Shown: positions 24,335-35,287, counted from the first letter of the stretch. The stretch is DNA of 64,000 bases from Blakeslea trispora (GCA_025331445.1 JAIWNE010000144.1:1-64000), one strand, 5' to 3'. Notes: generated from the letters alone by a model not told the origin. Translations and numbers: made by a program.

Positions 24335-24610
24335 TACGTACTAAGAACCTTTTTTATCCATATTTATCTTTTTTCCTCAAGAAAGGTTTTTGATAATATG
24401 GTTTTTTAATGGGCAATCACGTACACTATCAACTACTCAAACATATAACTCAAACTCAAACATCAAGATACAATATAATCAACAAACACAAAATCACACT
24501 CTCCTATAATTTAAGAAATTTGTCTGACTTCAAGAAAGATCAGCCTAGACACACTATGACATTACAAGACTCAAATAATACACCACGGTCTTTATGGTGG
24601 TCCAGGGTGA

Positions 24611-24777
24611 TGATGTATCGTATTGAACATACATCATATAATATTCGATATATTACTAAATCAAATACAGATCTTGTTCTGTGTTACCAAACATAATTTA
24701 TATTGACATCCCATCCTTGCACTGAATAAAACCCTCTCTTTAATCTTGTTTAATCTCTTGACTTAACAGATAAATTA
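24611..24777 (+). repeat. 3' LTR (167 bp)
   Basis: Matches the 5' LTR except for one C-to-T difference. It is preceded by 3' untranslated sequence 24335-24610 that ends in a G-rich stretch GGTGGTCCAGGGTGA, the likely polypurine tract. Confidence 0.85.
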
Positions 24778-26274
24778 CCAACACATCCTGGAGTGCAATC
24801 AAAAATGCTATAGCAATCAAATTAGGGACCAGTCCTGAAAGATTGCGACAATTAGCCACGGACAAACTATGTCATCTTGAGTTCCGTAGATACGAGACAA
24901 TGTCACAATACGTGGCAAGATTCCGTGAAATTGCTCAAGAAGCGATGATCACTGAAGAAAGTATGTTAAAGCATTGCATCATGCAAACAGTTCCTCGCGA
25001 ATATCACATAGAGGTATTGAGAACTATAAAGATCCCCAAAGATCCTAATGCTCAGTCATTGGACTTTACCATCCAAGCGTTGCTGGATGCATATGATATC
25101 CTCAACAACCTTGACGTCAAAAAGAAGTTGCCTACTTCTCATAAAGTAGTGCACTCCAAAATGGCTCAGCCTTCCACACCTTACTCTTTGTCTCGCTCGA
25201 GCAGATTTCGCTCTGAACCATCCTCCTCCCATCAAAAGCCTCGAACTTATTGCAGTTATCACCACTCGCACGAGCACAACACTGCTGACTGTAGAACAAA
25301 GAAGAGAAGGGATGAACGAAAGCTGCACTTCCAGCAGTTTAAGTTAAAAGGAAAAAGTCGTACATGTTTTACCTGTAAAGGCCCATGGAAGCATGGTCAT
25401 GTATGCAAAGGCATGAGTAAAGGTAAACCCTCCAAGACCTCAACCAACAAAAATCTTGTGTCAAGACCTCCTCAATCGGATGATGAAGGGGATGTCTTCA
25501 TGGATGAAGGCTCCTCTGATAATGAAGACCGCAATCTTCAATTCGCTGCCGCTGACTTTGACCCCAAGGGCAAAGGCAAAGCTGACTGTAAATATACTGT
25601 CACCACAGATGACTACTTTGCACAATCGCCAAAAGACCTATTAGCTGATAAGTTTATATATATTCCGTTGTCAATAAAATTTGAAAATTTGGGCATTGCT
25701 AGATTCAGGCTGCTCTTTTTCTTCTATCTCACCTCCTCTGGTAAAACACTTGAATTTAGAAATAAACAAAAGTAGAGGAAATATTAAACTTATCAAGAGC
25801 AACACGGTTAAACGTCTAGGACATACGTGAGACAAATTAGAGGTCACATACAATTCCAAAACAATTCATTCACGGTTTGAAGTATTTAATCTGTTTAATA
25901 ACATACATGTGTGCATTGGCATGGATTTGATATATCTTTTGGGTATTGAAATCTCCAATATCGCGATGGATCGGGAAAACAAGGTCGATTCTGTTCTACC
26001 TCCTGTTGATCCAAACTTATCTACACCCAACAATAATCCTTTTGGTACAAAGACCAAGCGTAAGCAAATGATGGATCAAATTGAACCATTTATACAAGCC
26101 AACAGAAATATTCCGGTTGCAAACTACTGTAACATAACAGGAAGTGAAATACGCCTTCCTCTGAAAAAAGGTATCACATCAGCTTATCGTAGACAATATG
26201 CAATCAAAGAATGTCATTTGGAAGCTGTTGAAAAACAAATACAAGAATGGATTTCGGGCAATGTCATCGAACGC
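24778..26274 (+). pseudogene. Second gypsy copy: gag C-terminus, zinc fingers, protease, linker
   Basis: It begins at the TSD of the previous element in mid-capsid (NTSWSAIKNAIA, then LRQLATDKLCHLEFRRYET). It reads through the point where the sister has a stop (SLDFTIQALLDAYD) into YCSYHHSHEHNTADC and CFTCKGPWKHGHVC fingers. The protease frame is lost near 25680 (frameshift before the DSG motif) and picks up at 25787 as LEINKSRGNIKL. A TGA is at 25828-25830. It then continues through GMDLIYLLGIEISNIA to ERAP, where a solo LTR has inserted. Diverged from but clearly sister to 18998-24777. Confidence 0.8.
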
Positions 26275-26279
26275 GCACC

Positions 26280-26706
26280 TGTTGTATACAGCCTACATTC
26301 TACCCTATCTGAGTTATAATACAGACCTAAACGTGCTCACGGCTCTACAGTTATAACTGGCTATAGCTTAATTGACATCTAAACTCAGTCTAAAATAAAA
26401 GATCGGATCACACTTCATTTGTATCAAGTACACTTGGATTGAAGCACAAATAGTGAATTATGGTTTATACACAAGAGGTACTCACTCTTTATCCATCACA
26501 CCAAAAATAAGCTATTATCCATGTCACTCAGTTAAATTAAGGATTGTTACTCAGTCATCGTAAAAAGTATAAATACTAGGCACATATTTGAAATAAACGC
26601 GGATCAGATTCATATCTATCTTTTTTTGGCCGTTCTGGTTCTAATCGACTTATTCGTCTTCAAACTTTATTATGTTTTGTGCCTGTTATATTCTACGAAT
26701 ATAACA
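26280..26706 (+). repeat. Solo LTR, 427 bp, with 5-bp TSD
   Basis: Starts TGTTGTATACA and ends ATATAACA, flanked by GCACC at 26275-26279 and 26707-26711. Removing it and one GCACC joins ...VIERA to PPNNPFNSS in frame, as in the sister element. Contains TATAAATA (26568-26575) and AATAAA (26592-26597). Left by recombination between two LTRs of an inserted element. Similar in start and layout to the LTRs at 7813 and 18532. Confidence 0.9.
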
Positions 26707-28101
26707 GCACCTCCAAACAATCCTTTCAATTCCAGTTTACTCACTGTGTTGAAGCGATCCCCTGTAACAGGTGATTTAGATCCAAAAAAGGTACGTACTG
26801 TACTTGAATGTCGTCTTGTTAATCAAAGCCTTAATCCCGCACAAATGGATAAATTTCCATTACCCTTGATCAGCACTTTGCATCGTAAATTGAGCAAATT
26901 CTCGCTCTTCACTACCATCGATCTTAGTGCAAGCTTTCACAGTTTTCGCATCCGTCGATGTGATAGACCTGCTACTTCATTCACGACTCCTAGCGGTCTG
27001 CAATATCAATTCAAACGAGCTTCATTTGGCTTGCTCAACGTATCCTCAGTGGTACAACGAAGTATCACCAGTCTCTTTGCTGACTTGGATTATTGTGTTC
27101 ATTACATTGACGACATCTACGTTGCTACCGATGATAGTATCGACAACCATGTTCGTTGTCTACAAAGAGTCTTATCTCGACTCACTCGATCCAATCTTCG
27201 CATCAATCATGAAAACTCAATCTCATGCAGAAATCAATCTTTGTTCTAGGATTTCGACTTTCTCATGATGCACTTACTCTGGATATGCGTAAGGTTACCA
27301 ACGTATTGTCTTGGCATGAAACGGTCCAAAACTCAAAAGAGTTAAGTCATCGTCTCGGTGTGATCAATTACTTTCGTTAGCATGTACCTCGCATTTCCAT
27401 CTTAATGGCTCCCCTGAACAAACTCACAAATCATCCCAATATCAAGGAAGTATGGACTGCAGAGCATTCCAAAGCTATGCGTACATTGCAGCTTGTACTC
27501 GCTGATACTTCTGTACTCAGTTGTCCTAACTCCAAATATCCTTTGCATCTTGTGACTGATGCTAGTGCTTATAGTATTGGTGATTGTTTGTATCAGGTAA
27601 TCGATAACCATATTCGTTATATCGGCTTTGTTGCACGCACTTTATCAAAAGCAGAGCGCAACTATGGATCCTCTCGACGTGAGATCCTAGCGTTTCTCTA
27701 TTGCACTACTAAATGGAAACAGTGATTGCCTGGTCAACGCTTTCACTACTATACCGATAACAAAGGTATACTGTATCTGCACTCTCAACTAAAAATTAAT
27801 CGAATCATTGAAAATTACTACGAGATGATCTACGAGTTTGACTTAGACATCACCTTCTGTGCCGGAGTACGCAACATCTTGGTTGATCACTTATCGCGTT
27901 TGCTTTATTCAGACGACGCTGATCAAACGCTAGAGACGGGTGAGCAAGTAATTGATACGCAAGTTGAGATGAAAGCAGCCTCCAAAACAGCAAAAGAAAA
28001 CCGTGACAATTCGCCTCAAGTAACTTCAAAAACAAATTCTGAAAACAGTAACATAATAGATAAAATTACCTCACAAATGAAAATGACAAAATTGAATAAC
28101 G
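26707..28101 (+). pseudogene. Second gypsy copy continued: RT and RNase H
   Basis: RT with LFTTIDLSASFHSF, ASFGLLNVSS and HYIDDIYVATD. A one-base frameshift near 27225 (HEN/SISC against sister HEKLNLMQ). Then LGFRLSHDAL-type sequence, TAG at 27378-27380, RNase H (VTDASAYSIGDCLYQ), TGA at 27723-27725 where the sister has Trp, and YYTDNKGILYLH...VRNILVDHLSRLL. The integrase is missing: the frame is lost near 28100 at or near the border of the next element. Confidence 0.8.
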
Positions 28102-29051
28102 TTCACCGCGGCGTAGAGGGTGCATGTAGTGACTCAAATTGTTGTGAAATAACCTTGCGAAGTATTTGTTTTTTTCATATGCGGTTTCAAAAAAATAGGG
28201 AGAAACACAATGAGAACCGATGCAGAAACACAAAAATTGGGCCGTGGGTAAAGTATTAAACGAGCTTACTTTGAATAGGAGTGGTTTATAGTCGAATTAT
28301 ATCTAGCTTAAGTCTCAAAGGGGAGTTATAGTGACAAATTGCCTTTAAAGTATATAGTAATGGTGATTTAACAAGTTTTAGAAGTATAAGCAATAAATGG
28401 GCTAATCGTATCGCTTTAATTATTGGATGAGCTTGGTATATTATTGGATCTTTTGCGTACTATGGGCAAATTAAGCTTCTTTAATTTTATTGATTTAAAT
28501 CGAATAAATGCTATATATGGGTTCTTCTTTAGGCTGATTTGTAGCTCAGATGTCCTTTTTTGTAACAGGGATGCTGCATCGGGTGTATTCAGACAGATTG
28601 GCATGATTGGCTTTGATATAAGTACCTTTTGGGATCATAGGAAGCAGTATAGAAAGCAGAAATGAATTAATTTCTATGACTAGATCCTTCAATTCGCACT
28701 TTAATCGTTTTGTAATAGCGGCGCTTGAAAGATATACAGCCTTAACCGAGAGCAATTTTTCGAATTTTTTTTCTTGAGAGCCTTCTCGAAGCAACATGCA
28801 AGGTCATGAGCAACACCAACTGAGAGATCACTCGTCACCAGTATACACAAGAGTCAGAAACAATAGAGGAAGAAAGTGAATAGCATAGAAAGTCTAAAAA
28901 AACAAAAAAATAATATGAGACGCGATCCTTTACACATGTACAGTGTGGTTGGAAATAAGTTGCGGATTTTGTAAACTCCGCGATTTGATCATCTAACCCA
29001 TGGTTGTTCTGTTGATCTTCCTATCACCTTTTTCTTAATAAACATAATAAA

Positions 29052-30118
29052 ATGAGCACATCTACTACCACTCCTGTTGTCAAAGAAGCCAATAAGCACC
29101 TTTCCGAATACGATTACGGTAGATTAGCAGGCGCTTTCTTGTACAAAAGAAATTTGCTCAAGTCTCAAGAGATCTCGACCTCCCTGAATCAACTGTACGA
29201 TCAGCTTATAAAAGACTTCAGAAAACACAAACCACTCTTCCCAAAACTTCAACTGGAAGAAAAAGGCTTCTTTCTCAGACTGATTTAAACGCGATTAGTC
29301 AAAGCGTTCGTCGTCGGCCTACTGAGTCAATTAGGGCTCAGCATCTTCGATTTTTGGGCACAGGCAAGAAGGTCTCTTTAATCACTTTTCGAGATGCATT
29401 GACTCGTATGAAGTTCAAATCTTGTAAAGCGGCAAAAAAGCCTGATCTGAAGCAGACGCACAAACAATTGCGTTTAGCTTTGATCAAAGAGAGGTTGAAT
29501 TGGGCAAAAGCTGACTGAAATAAGGTAGTTTGGTCTGATGAGGCCAAGTTCACCCTTAAGAGTGCTAGTGCTGGAACTAGAGTAATCAGAAAGGATGGAG
29601 AAAGGTACGAGGAGAGGCACATAAAGGGTACTCACAAGTTTGGTTTGGGTTCTGTGATGGTATGGGGATGCTTTCACGCAAATGGTGTTGGTCCTCTAGT
29701 CGTGCAACATGGATCAATTGATCAAGAAGTCTATGTCCAATGTTTGGTTGATTACTATCTTCCCTGGATCGAGAAAGAGTCCAAGAAAACCAACATTGAC
29801 TACATATTGCAAGAAGACAATGCTCCTTGTCATGTAGGAGCATATTCTAGGTGGTTCAAGATGAAGACCATGACCAACACCTTTGACAGATGGCCATCAC
29901 AGAGTCCAGACCTCAACCCAATTGAAAATGTCTGGGCTCAGCTGAGAAAGCGTTTAGATGAGCGCGAGAGTGAGCTGAACACCCTCAGTGACTTGGAAAG
30001 GGTTTTGAAAGAAGAATGGTACCAGCTGACGCCAAAGTATCTAAACAATCTCGTTAGCAGTATGAGCCGAAGATGCAAATCAATTGCAAAAGCGCATGGA
30101 GGCCATACAAAAATTTAA
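29052..30118 (+). pseudogene. Tc1/mariner transposase
   Basis: Starts at ATG 29052 with an N-terminal helix-turn-helix (YDYGRLAGAFLYKRNLLKSQ). The frame slips near 29165 into LPESTVRSAYKRLQKTQ and continues to ERLNWAKAD, then TGA (29516-29518), then NKVVWSDEAKF. TGG is the expected codon at the stop. The catalytic triad is visible: WSDEAKF, LQEDNAPCH and SPDLNPIENVW, with 35 residues between the second Asp and the Glu by my count. The C-terminus ends HGGHTKI. One frameshift and one nonsense codon inactivate it. Confidence 0.88.
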
Positions 30119-30292
30119 AAATCCACTTTTTTTTAACCAAATCATATATATACTGAAAAAACAGATTTTAACTAGAAGTACTGACGTCACGAATTTTCTT
30201 TTCCCCCTTAATTAAAAATTGTCCAATCACGTGATATGAGAATTTATTTCCTTGACTCGGATCGAGCCTAAGCCAGTGTGGGAGGGGGTTCA

Positions 30293-30403
30293 AGGGGGAG
30301 GGTCGTCCCTCCCCCTCATGCGAAGCCAGCATTAGTCAGGAACGGTGGATTGAGCTCTAGCCAGCTGGGAGGGGGTTCAAGGGGGAGGGTTGTCCCTCCC
30401 CCT
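30293..30403. repeat. Two GC-rich hairpins in a duplicated unit
   Basis: AGGGGGAGGG/TCGT/CCCTCCCCCT (30293-30316) and the same stem with loop TTGT (30380-30403). Each is preceded by GGGAGGGGGTTCA and lies about 87 bp from the other. Each stem is 10 bp and perfect. The composition contrasts sharply with the AT-rich surroundings. G runs could also form quadruplexes. Possibly a terminator or small repeat family; role unknown. Confidence 0.65.
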
Positions 30404-31372
30404 CACGCAAAGCAAGGTTGAATCAATACATTGCCAAAATAAATCTTCAAAATAATTTCATCCAAGTATCTGACAATGCAATCCTTTTGTATGTATTTGC
30501 AAATTTTACTTTTATGAATGTCCTTATAGATTGTATAGACGAAAAATTGCTTCATTTGATACAATATAGCCTGTAAATCCAATCTCTTCTGATAGAGCTG
30601 ATTATTTTGATGAAGAAATTAACAACATTGAAGTACATAGAGTTTCAAATAAATATATACAAACAACAAGCACAGGCAATTTTCTACCTGTCAGGTTAAC
30701 TTTAAAAATAGGGTGTATTACAACGCTACTTAAAAAGTGTGACCCTCAAAGAGGTCTAGGCAATGATTGTAGGCTAATCTTAAAAAGAATCCGTTAAGTA
30801 AGACCTTAAAGTTGCAGTGATGAATGATCCGAGCAATAATCATAAGCAATAAGTAAATTGAGGGTACTTCTGAAGTAACCATTCTTACGTTGGGAGGTAA
30901 CCATCCGTTTACTTTGTCGAAAAAGCAATTTCCTATCAAGCTAAGCTTTAACATGACTATTAAAAGGATTTGATTTTCGTTTTTCTTTATTCACACATGG
31001 TCAATTATATACTACTTTCTCTCGATGCGCTGACCTTCATAAAATTTGTGCTCTACTTTAACCAGACTTCAATAAAACCACTTAACATCATTTCCCCTGA
31101 ACTTCTTTTGTAAAAAGAAATATCGTTATTTTCTAAACAATACTTTATCATCAAAATATCATGCAAGTTTGAGTGTGGGTAATAAAAGTGAGAACCAGGA
31201 TCTAAACCGAAGGCGATGACGACCGTAGAGCGAGCGTAGCGAGTAGGGCGGCTAGTAAAATAGTATACTTTATTTTACACATCCTCAAAGTTTGAAGGCA
31301 CTTTTAATAGGCAAAAGCTGTACTGATGCACAACAGCCTTCATGATGTAAAGTACTCTTTAAATTTAATTTT
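30404..31372. other. Non-coding right half of the mariner element
   Basis: AT-rich with no coding frame. A GC-richer island at 31200-31250 (GAGCGAGCGTAGCGAGT) looks like part of another repeat. This explains why the element is longer than a typical mariner. Confidence 0.45.
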
Positions 31373-33036
31373 CAAAATCCGCAACTTATTTCCAACCACA
31401 CTGTACTTTGTCATGAGCATATTGTATCCTTTAGTTGCGATAGGGTACCACAAGAGTCCAGCCAACAGTAAGAGCAATAGTCAGAAGTAAATAGTTGATA
31501 AAAAGGTGCTCATTTGGTACGACAGTCAAGTCAAAATAATCTAGAAGTGGTATTTCACTTGTCGCGAAAGAGATTCAAAGAGATTCGGCAATCTTTAAAA
31601 GCACAGACCATAGTAGTGGAAGGAGAATAGGCGGATAAAGAGCATTTCTTGAAGATGAGGTAAAGAGATGACGACATGAGAAGAGACCCAGTACTCGAAC
31701 GACGGTATATTGGAGAAAAAAGATACTTTTTGAAGCTAGGACGATGATCAGTGACAATACTTGAAAAGATAGACCACATGAGTATATGGGACAAAAGATA
31801 AACATGAATAAATCAGACATAGGATGGAAGCATGATGGACAATTGGATGTGTGTTTGGCAAAAGGCTTCAAGGCAATGACTACAAACAGAGCAAGTTAGT
31901 AAATGCAATGTGTACAAAATCGTTTAGACATATAAATGGAGAAACTGAAGGACCTTAGACATGAGTTACTTGAAAAAAGGCATCCATCCAGATAGGCAGC
32001 ATTAATAGAGATAAAATTCAGATATAAGTGAAAGAAGAATAAGTTTAAGCTACATGAAATATAGCAGCCAGTTTGGATTAAAAAGCCATGGATGAGATGG
32101 TGAAAAGCAATACAGAAGAAGGTGGCACGGATAAAGGATTGTCAATTAGAGCTTATGATGAGTATGTATATAAGTGTATTTAATGTTGATGTTAAGCAGA
32201 TAGATACAGATGTTGGGTTGGAAAATGCTAAATAAGAAGAGAAGCGTAGTCGAGTTGTTGAAATGTTGTCATCATAAGGTGATATACATGTAGCTATTGT
32301 GAAATAAAAGAGTCAGTAATGTTGATAGATTATAGAAAAAAAATAAAGCAGAGATAAAAGTGCTTACCATTATGCTGTGCATATAATGAAAAAAAGAAAG
32401 AAAAAAGAAAATGGGGGATTGAAACAAATGGCCAGTATATATGAGAAATATGACAGTGATGGGAAGAAAGTATTATTTTATTGACAGATTCAAGCTAAAA
32501 TTGTACTGAAATGGGAAATGTCTTGGATTTGCATAAAGAGCAATTTTTACTGTAGAATAAATGGTAATTTTTGTCTATAAAGAGCTAAACACATTTAGCA
32601 ATGTAATATGATGGTATTTAGTTCTTTTGCCTAAAACGATTCTCCCAAAATAGTCTGACCCCCAACTTCCTGATTAGCATGCTTTTTGCATGAAATACTC
32701 ATTGTTTGTCCCCCATTTTTAGCTCATGGCAATTTCGCACTCATGCATGACTTTTTTTTTCTTTTGTTTTTTAATATTTCTGCTAAAAAGCAGCTTGTCT
32801 GATATTTTATTTAGAACTTAGAATTTATTTTAAAAAGATTTAATGGATAAAAATAGCACGCACTTGGTCAACATCTCCAGTCTGCTTCAAACTTTTAACT
32901 AAACAACTTTGAACATGTAGGAGTACAATAAACTAAAACAATCGAATCGTTTATTTACTAAATCCATCAAATTTGCTCTCCAAAACTTATCGTTTGGGCC
33001 AAACTACCACAGATTAAATTTTCTTGCGCTGTAGTG

Positions 33037-34740
33037 CTTCTCTCATCTTTTCAAACGAATAGCGTAAATAGGACAGTGCTTTTGAGGGAACTAGCACTTG
33101 TTGCACTATTTCCTCATATTCATTTGTGACGGTACAAAGACCAGTGAAGACATTAGTCTCTTCAATTTTGGCCATATGCTTAGGAAATTTAAAACAATGA
33201 TCCCCTTTCAAAACTTTTCCGTCTAGAATCATCATATGTTTGTCCATTTTTGGACGAAGTGTCTCAATGATGGATGTGTACAATGTGCGAAAGTAGGTGC
33301 TTGTAGGTACATATCCTGCATAACTTTTTTGATCCTCAAATGAAGAAAACAAATCAATCGTAGATTGGATGAAGTGTCTTGCAACGCCATTTTTCTTTCT
33401 AAAGGCTGAAAGTAAATACTGCAGCTCAAGACGATCGTGTCGAAGGTGATGCAATTCAAGGAGGATTTTTGAAAGCGCTCAGGTCCAACAGAGTTTTTGT
33501 TGGAAAGGTAGTTGTTATATGAATGTATTATCGATAAGAACAAGGGATAAATTCTGTGAGAATTTGTATAGACTTTTATTTATGAAAAATAGAAGAAGGG
33601 ACTAATAATCTAATGAACTTGATGCCTATTTATACTTAAATGAAGCGGACAGTTAATCTTGCTGAAGGACTGGTAATTTAATCGAAAAGAAATTTCTTTT
33701 GACAGGACTTCTCTGTACCTGACGATTTATGATCCCGACTAAGCTTAAATAAGAAAATAAAATAATTGTAATATAAGAGCAATACGATTTAAGTGCTATG
33801 AGCATGGTTTTGATATAGTTATTGTGTGAGAGTGACAATAATTGGGATCTCCATTTATTTAGCTATTTCTATCTTTCAGTGCGAGCAGGTCTATAATGAG
33901 ATCCTTGTCTTCACTACTTCAAGTATGATTTTGCTTTATTATGTGAGTGTCCTCAACAGTTTTGAATGTAAGGTCTTAACAAATCAGCGACTGCTTTAGA
34001 TACACCTCCTCTATGTGTCAAGACAGCTGGAAGCTCCATTTGAAGTTCATAAGGAAGCTGCTTAGTTATCAGGCTATCATGACCGTTAATTGTTCTTCCA
34101 CAATCAGATAAGAGGCATCTGTATCTTGTCGACATGAGATAAAAACAGCTGGTCAACACTAAGTTAGCAAAAAAAAAACATTTCATCAAACAGGTAAAAC
34201 TTAGCTATCAAGATTAACGATTCGTCTTGCATGAGGCTGCCTGTTGAATTCTTTTGTCTCTATTCTTGAATCGCACGAAGGGCAATGCAACCCTTTGAGT
34301 CCTTCCTCTGTCAACAGATGAGGGATCCACAAAAATATGCGAGGTTGATAAAGTGATTCCACCTTCTTGTTCTTCTTAAGAATAAAATAAGACATCATTG
34401 GCTCAATCCAAAAGGTGCCTCTAGCATATTTAGAAGGATAGCTTTCCTTGGACAATCTCACTTGAGCACTTTCAAAATAAGTCGATAAATGGCTGTCTTC
34501 AGGAAGGTTATCAGACACAAATTCCTCGAGATCTTCGTCCAAATCAAGTGATTCATCTGTATCTTCGCAATCATCATTTTCCAACAGGAAGTTATCTTCG
34601 AGATCTTCGAGATCTTCGCCACTATGCGATTAATTTTAATAATGTTAGCTTTTTAGACGCTGTCTGGCAAAAAGCAAAAAGCTTGTACCTGCTCTTCAGT
34701 TGTCGAAGCTGTTGTACTTGAGTCTACTGTAGAAGGCTGC
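33037..34740 (-). pseudogene. Broken gene of an uncharacterised fungal family (DUF6729-like)
   Basis: Minus-strand pieces in order: possible start ATG near 34738 (Ser/Thr-rich); 34584-34201 acidic part, then RGTFWIEPMMSYF, LYQPRIFLWIPHLL and a CPSC zinc-binding pair ending ARRIVNLDS; 34189-33953 with FYLMSTRYRC, LPYELQMELPAVLTHRGG; and 33543-33037 with HMMILDGKVLKGDHCFKF and TNEYEEIVQQVL. From memory, this order (FLWLPHLL, CPxC, RRV.DL, RYRC, FPA.LTHR) is that of large fungal proteins annotated DUF6729, often repeat-associated. The molecular function is unknown to me. The gene is cut at 33036 by the CACTA-like copy, whose TIR supplies LQRKKI and the stop. Confidence 0.5.
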
Positions 34741-34789
34741 ATTTCGGTGTTGCTGCGAGCACAATTAAGCATACTCAGTAGGTTCAGCT

Positions 34790-34951
34790 TAATTTATCTG
34801 TTAAGTCAAGATGAGTTAAACAAGATTAAAGAGAGGGTTTTGTTTAGTGTAGAATGAGATTGTCAATATAAATTGAGCTTGGTGACACAAAGTAGGGTTG
34901 TGTCTTAAAAAATGTCTTAATTTAATGATGCATCTAGCTTACGATACATCA
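34790..34951 (-). repeat. Solo LTR of the 167-bp family, TSD CAGCT
   Basis: Minus-strand copy of the LTR at 18998, clearly diverged (162 bp). It is flanked by CAGCT at 34785-34789 and 34952-34956. The TSD fixes the LTR ends at TGATGTATCG and GATAAATTA. 34952-35188 to its right contains no gene. Confidence 0.88.
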
Positions 34952-35188
34952 CAGCTGACCTGGAATAAACCCTCTAGCTGCTGAAAATCTTCCTGCATTG
35001 TAAGCTTTATTGGCACTCTTATTTGTTCTCTTATTATCTTTCAAAGCATTTAGTGAATTGAGTAAGCAAACGTGCTTGCATATATTTTCTCAAAAAAACC
35101 AAAAGCTAGTAAAACTGAGATTTATTTTGAAAGACCGGTCGTAAATATTGATTTAATTGGATCATATCAACCAATTAAATCGATATTT

Positions 35189-35287
35189 TGTCGTATAAAT
35201 AGATTCCTCTTTTAGAAATAGAATAAAATCGCTTTTATCTCTCCTCTTTAATCTTAAGAACCTAATCTATCTCCGCTGGAGAATACA
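35189..35287 (+). repeat. 5' LTR, 99 bp
   Basis: TGTCGTATAAATAG...GAGAATACA, TG...CA ends. TATAAATA lies only 6 bp in, so U3 is almost absent. Confidence 0.85.

Larger units (their letters stand above)
18998..24777 (+). mobile_element. Complete Ty3/gypsy chromovirus, 5.78 kb
   Basis: Two 167-bp LTRs (18998-19164 and 24611-24777) frame a single gag-pol reading frame. The insertion is bracketed by the 5-bp TSD CCAAC at 18993-18997 and 24778-24782. By eye the LTRs differ at one base (C at 19150, T in the right copy), which indicates recent insertion. Despite this youth the polyprotein has three in-frame stops (TAA 20351, TGA 22208, TAG 23720) and no frameshift. Solo LTRs of the same family lie at 34790 and 45083. 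Confidence 0.88.
28941..31403 (+). mobile_element. Tc1/mariner element, 2.46 kb
   Basis: TIRs of 31 bp, identical by eye, begin CAGTGTGGTTGGAAATAAGT at 28941 and, inverted, at 31403. TA is duplicated at 28939-28940 and 31404-31405. The empty site is present in the homologous CACTA-like copies (for example ACATGTACTTTG at 61535-61546), which proves insertion. The transposase occupies the left half. 30119-31372 is mostly non-coding with paired GC-rich hairpins at 30293-30403. Confidence 0.92.
28266..33036 (-). mobile_element. CACTA-like non-coding element, copy 3, carrying a mariner insertion
   Basis: On the minus strand it starts at 33036 with CACTACAGCGCAAG and GGTAGTTTGGCCCAAA, and follows copies 2 and 4 down to 31406. 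It is interrupted by a Tc1/mariner element (28941-31403) and resumes to about 28266, where it shares the end of copy 1. The second CACTAC terminus is not evident. A TTGGGCCG near 28236 and CACCGCGGCG at 28103 might be a diverged end, so the left border could be as far as 28102. No intact coding frame. Confidence 0.7.

Noticed and set aside
24611..24777. LTR shared in tandem by the two adjacent gypsy copies
   Set aside because: The CCAAC duplication on both sides of 18998-24777 shows a simple insertion into the neighbouring copy, not a tandem array.
31200..31250. Bacterial-like GC island suggesting transfer
   Set aside because: Too short and without any coding frame; a repeat fragment is more likely.
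28941..31403. Mariner as part of the gypsy or CACTA-like element
   Set aside because: TIRs, TA duplication and empty sites in sister copies show that it is a separate later insertion.
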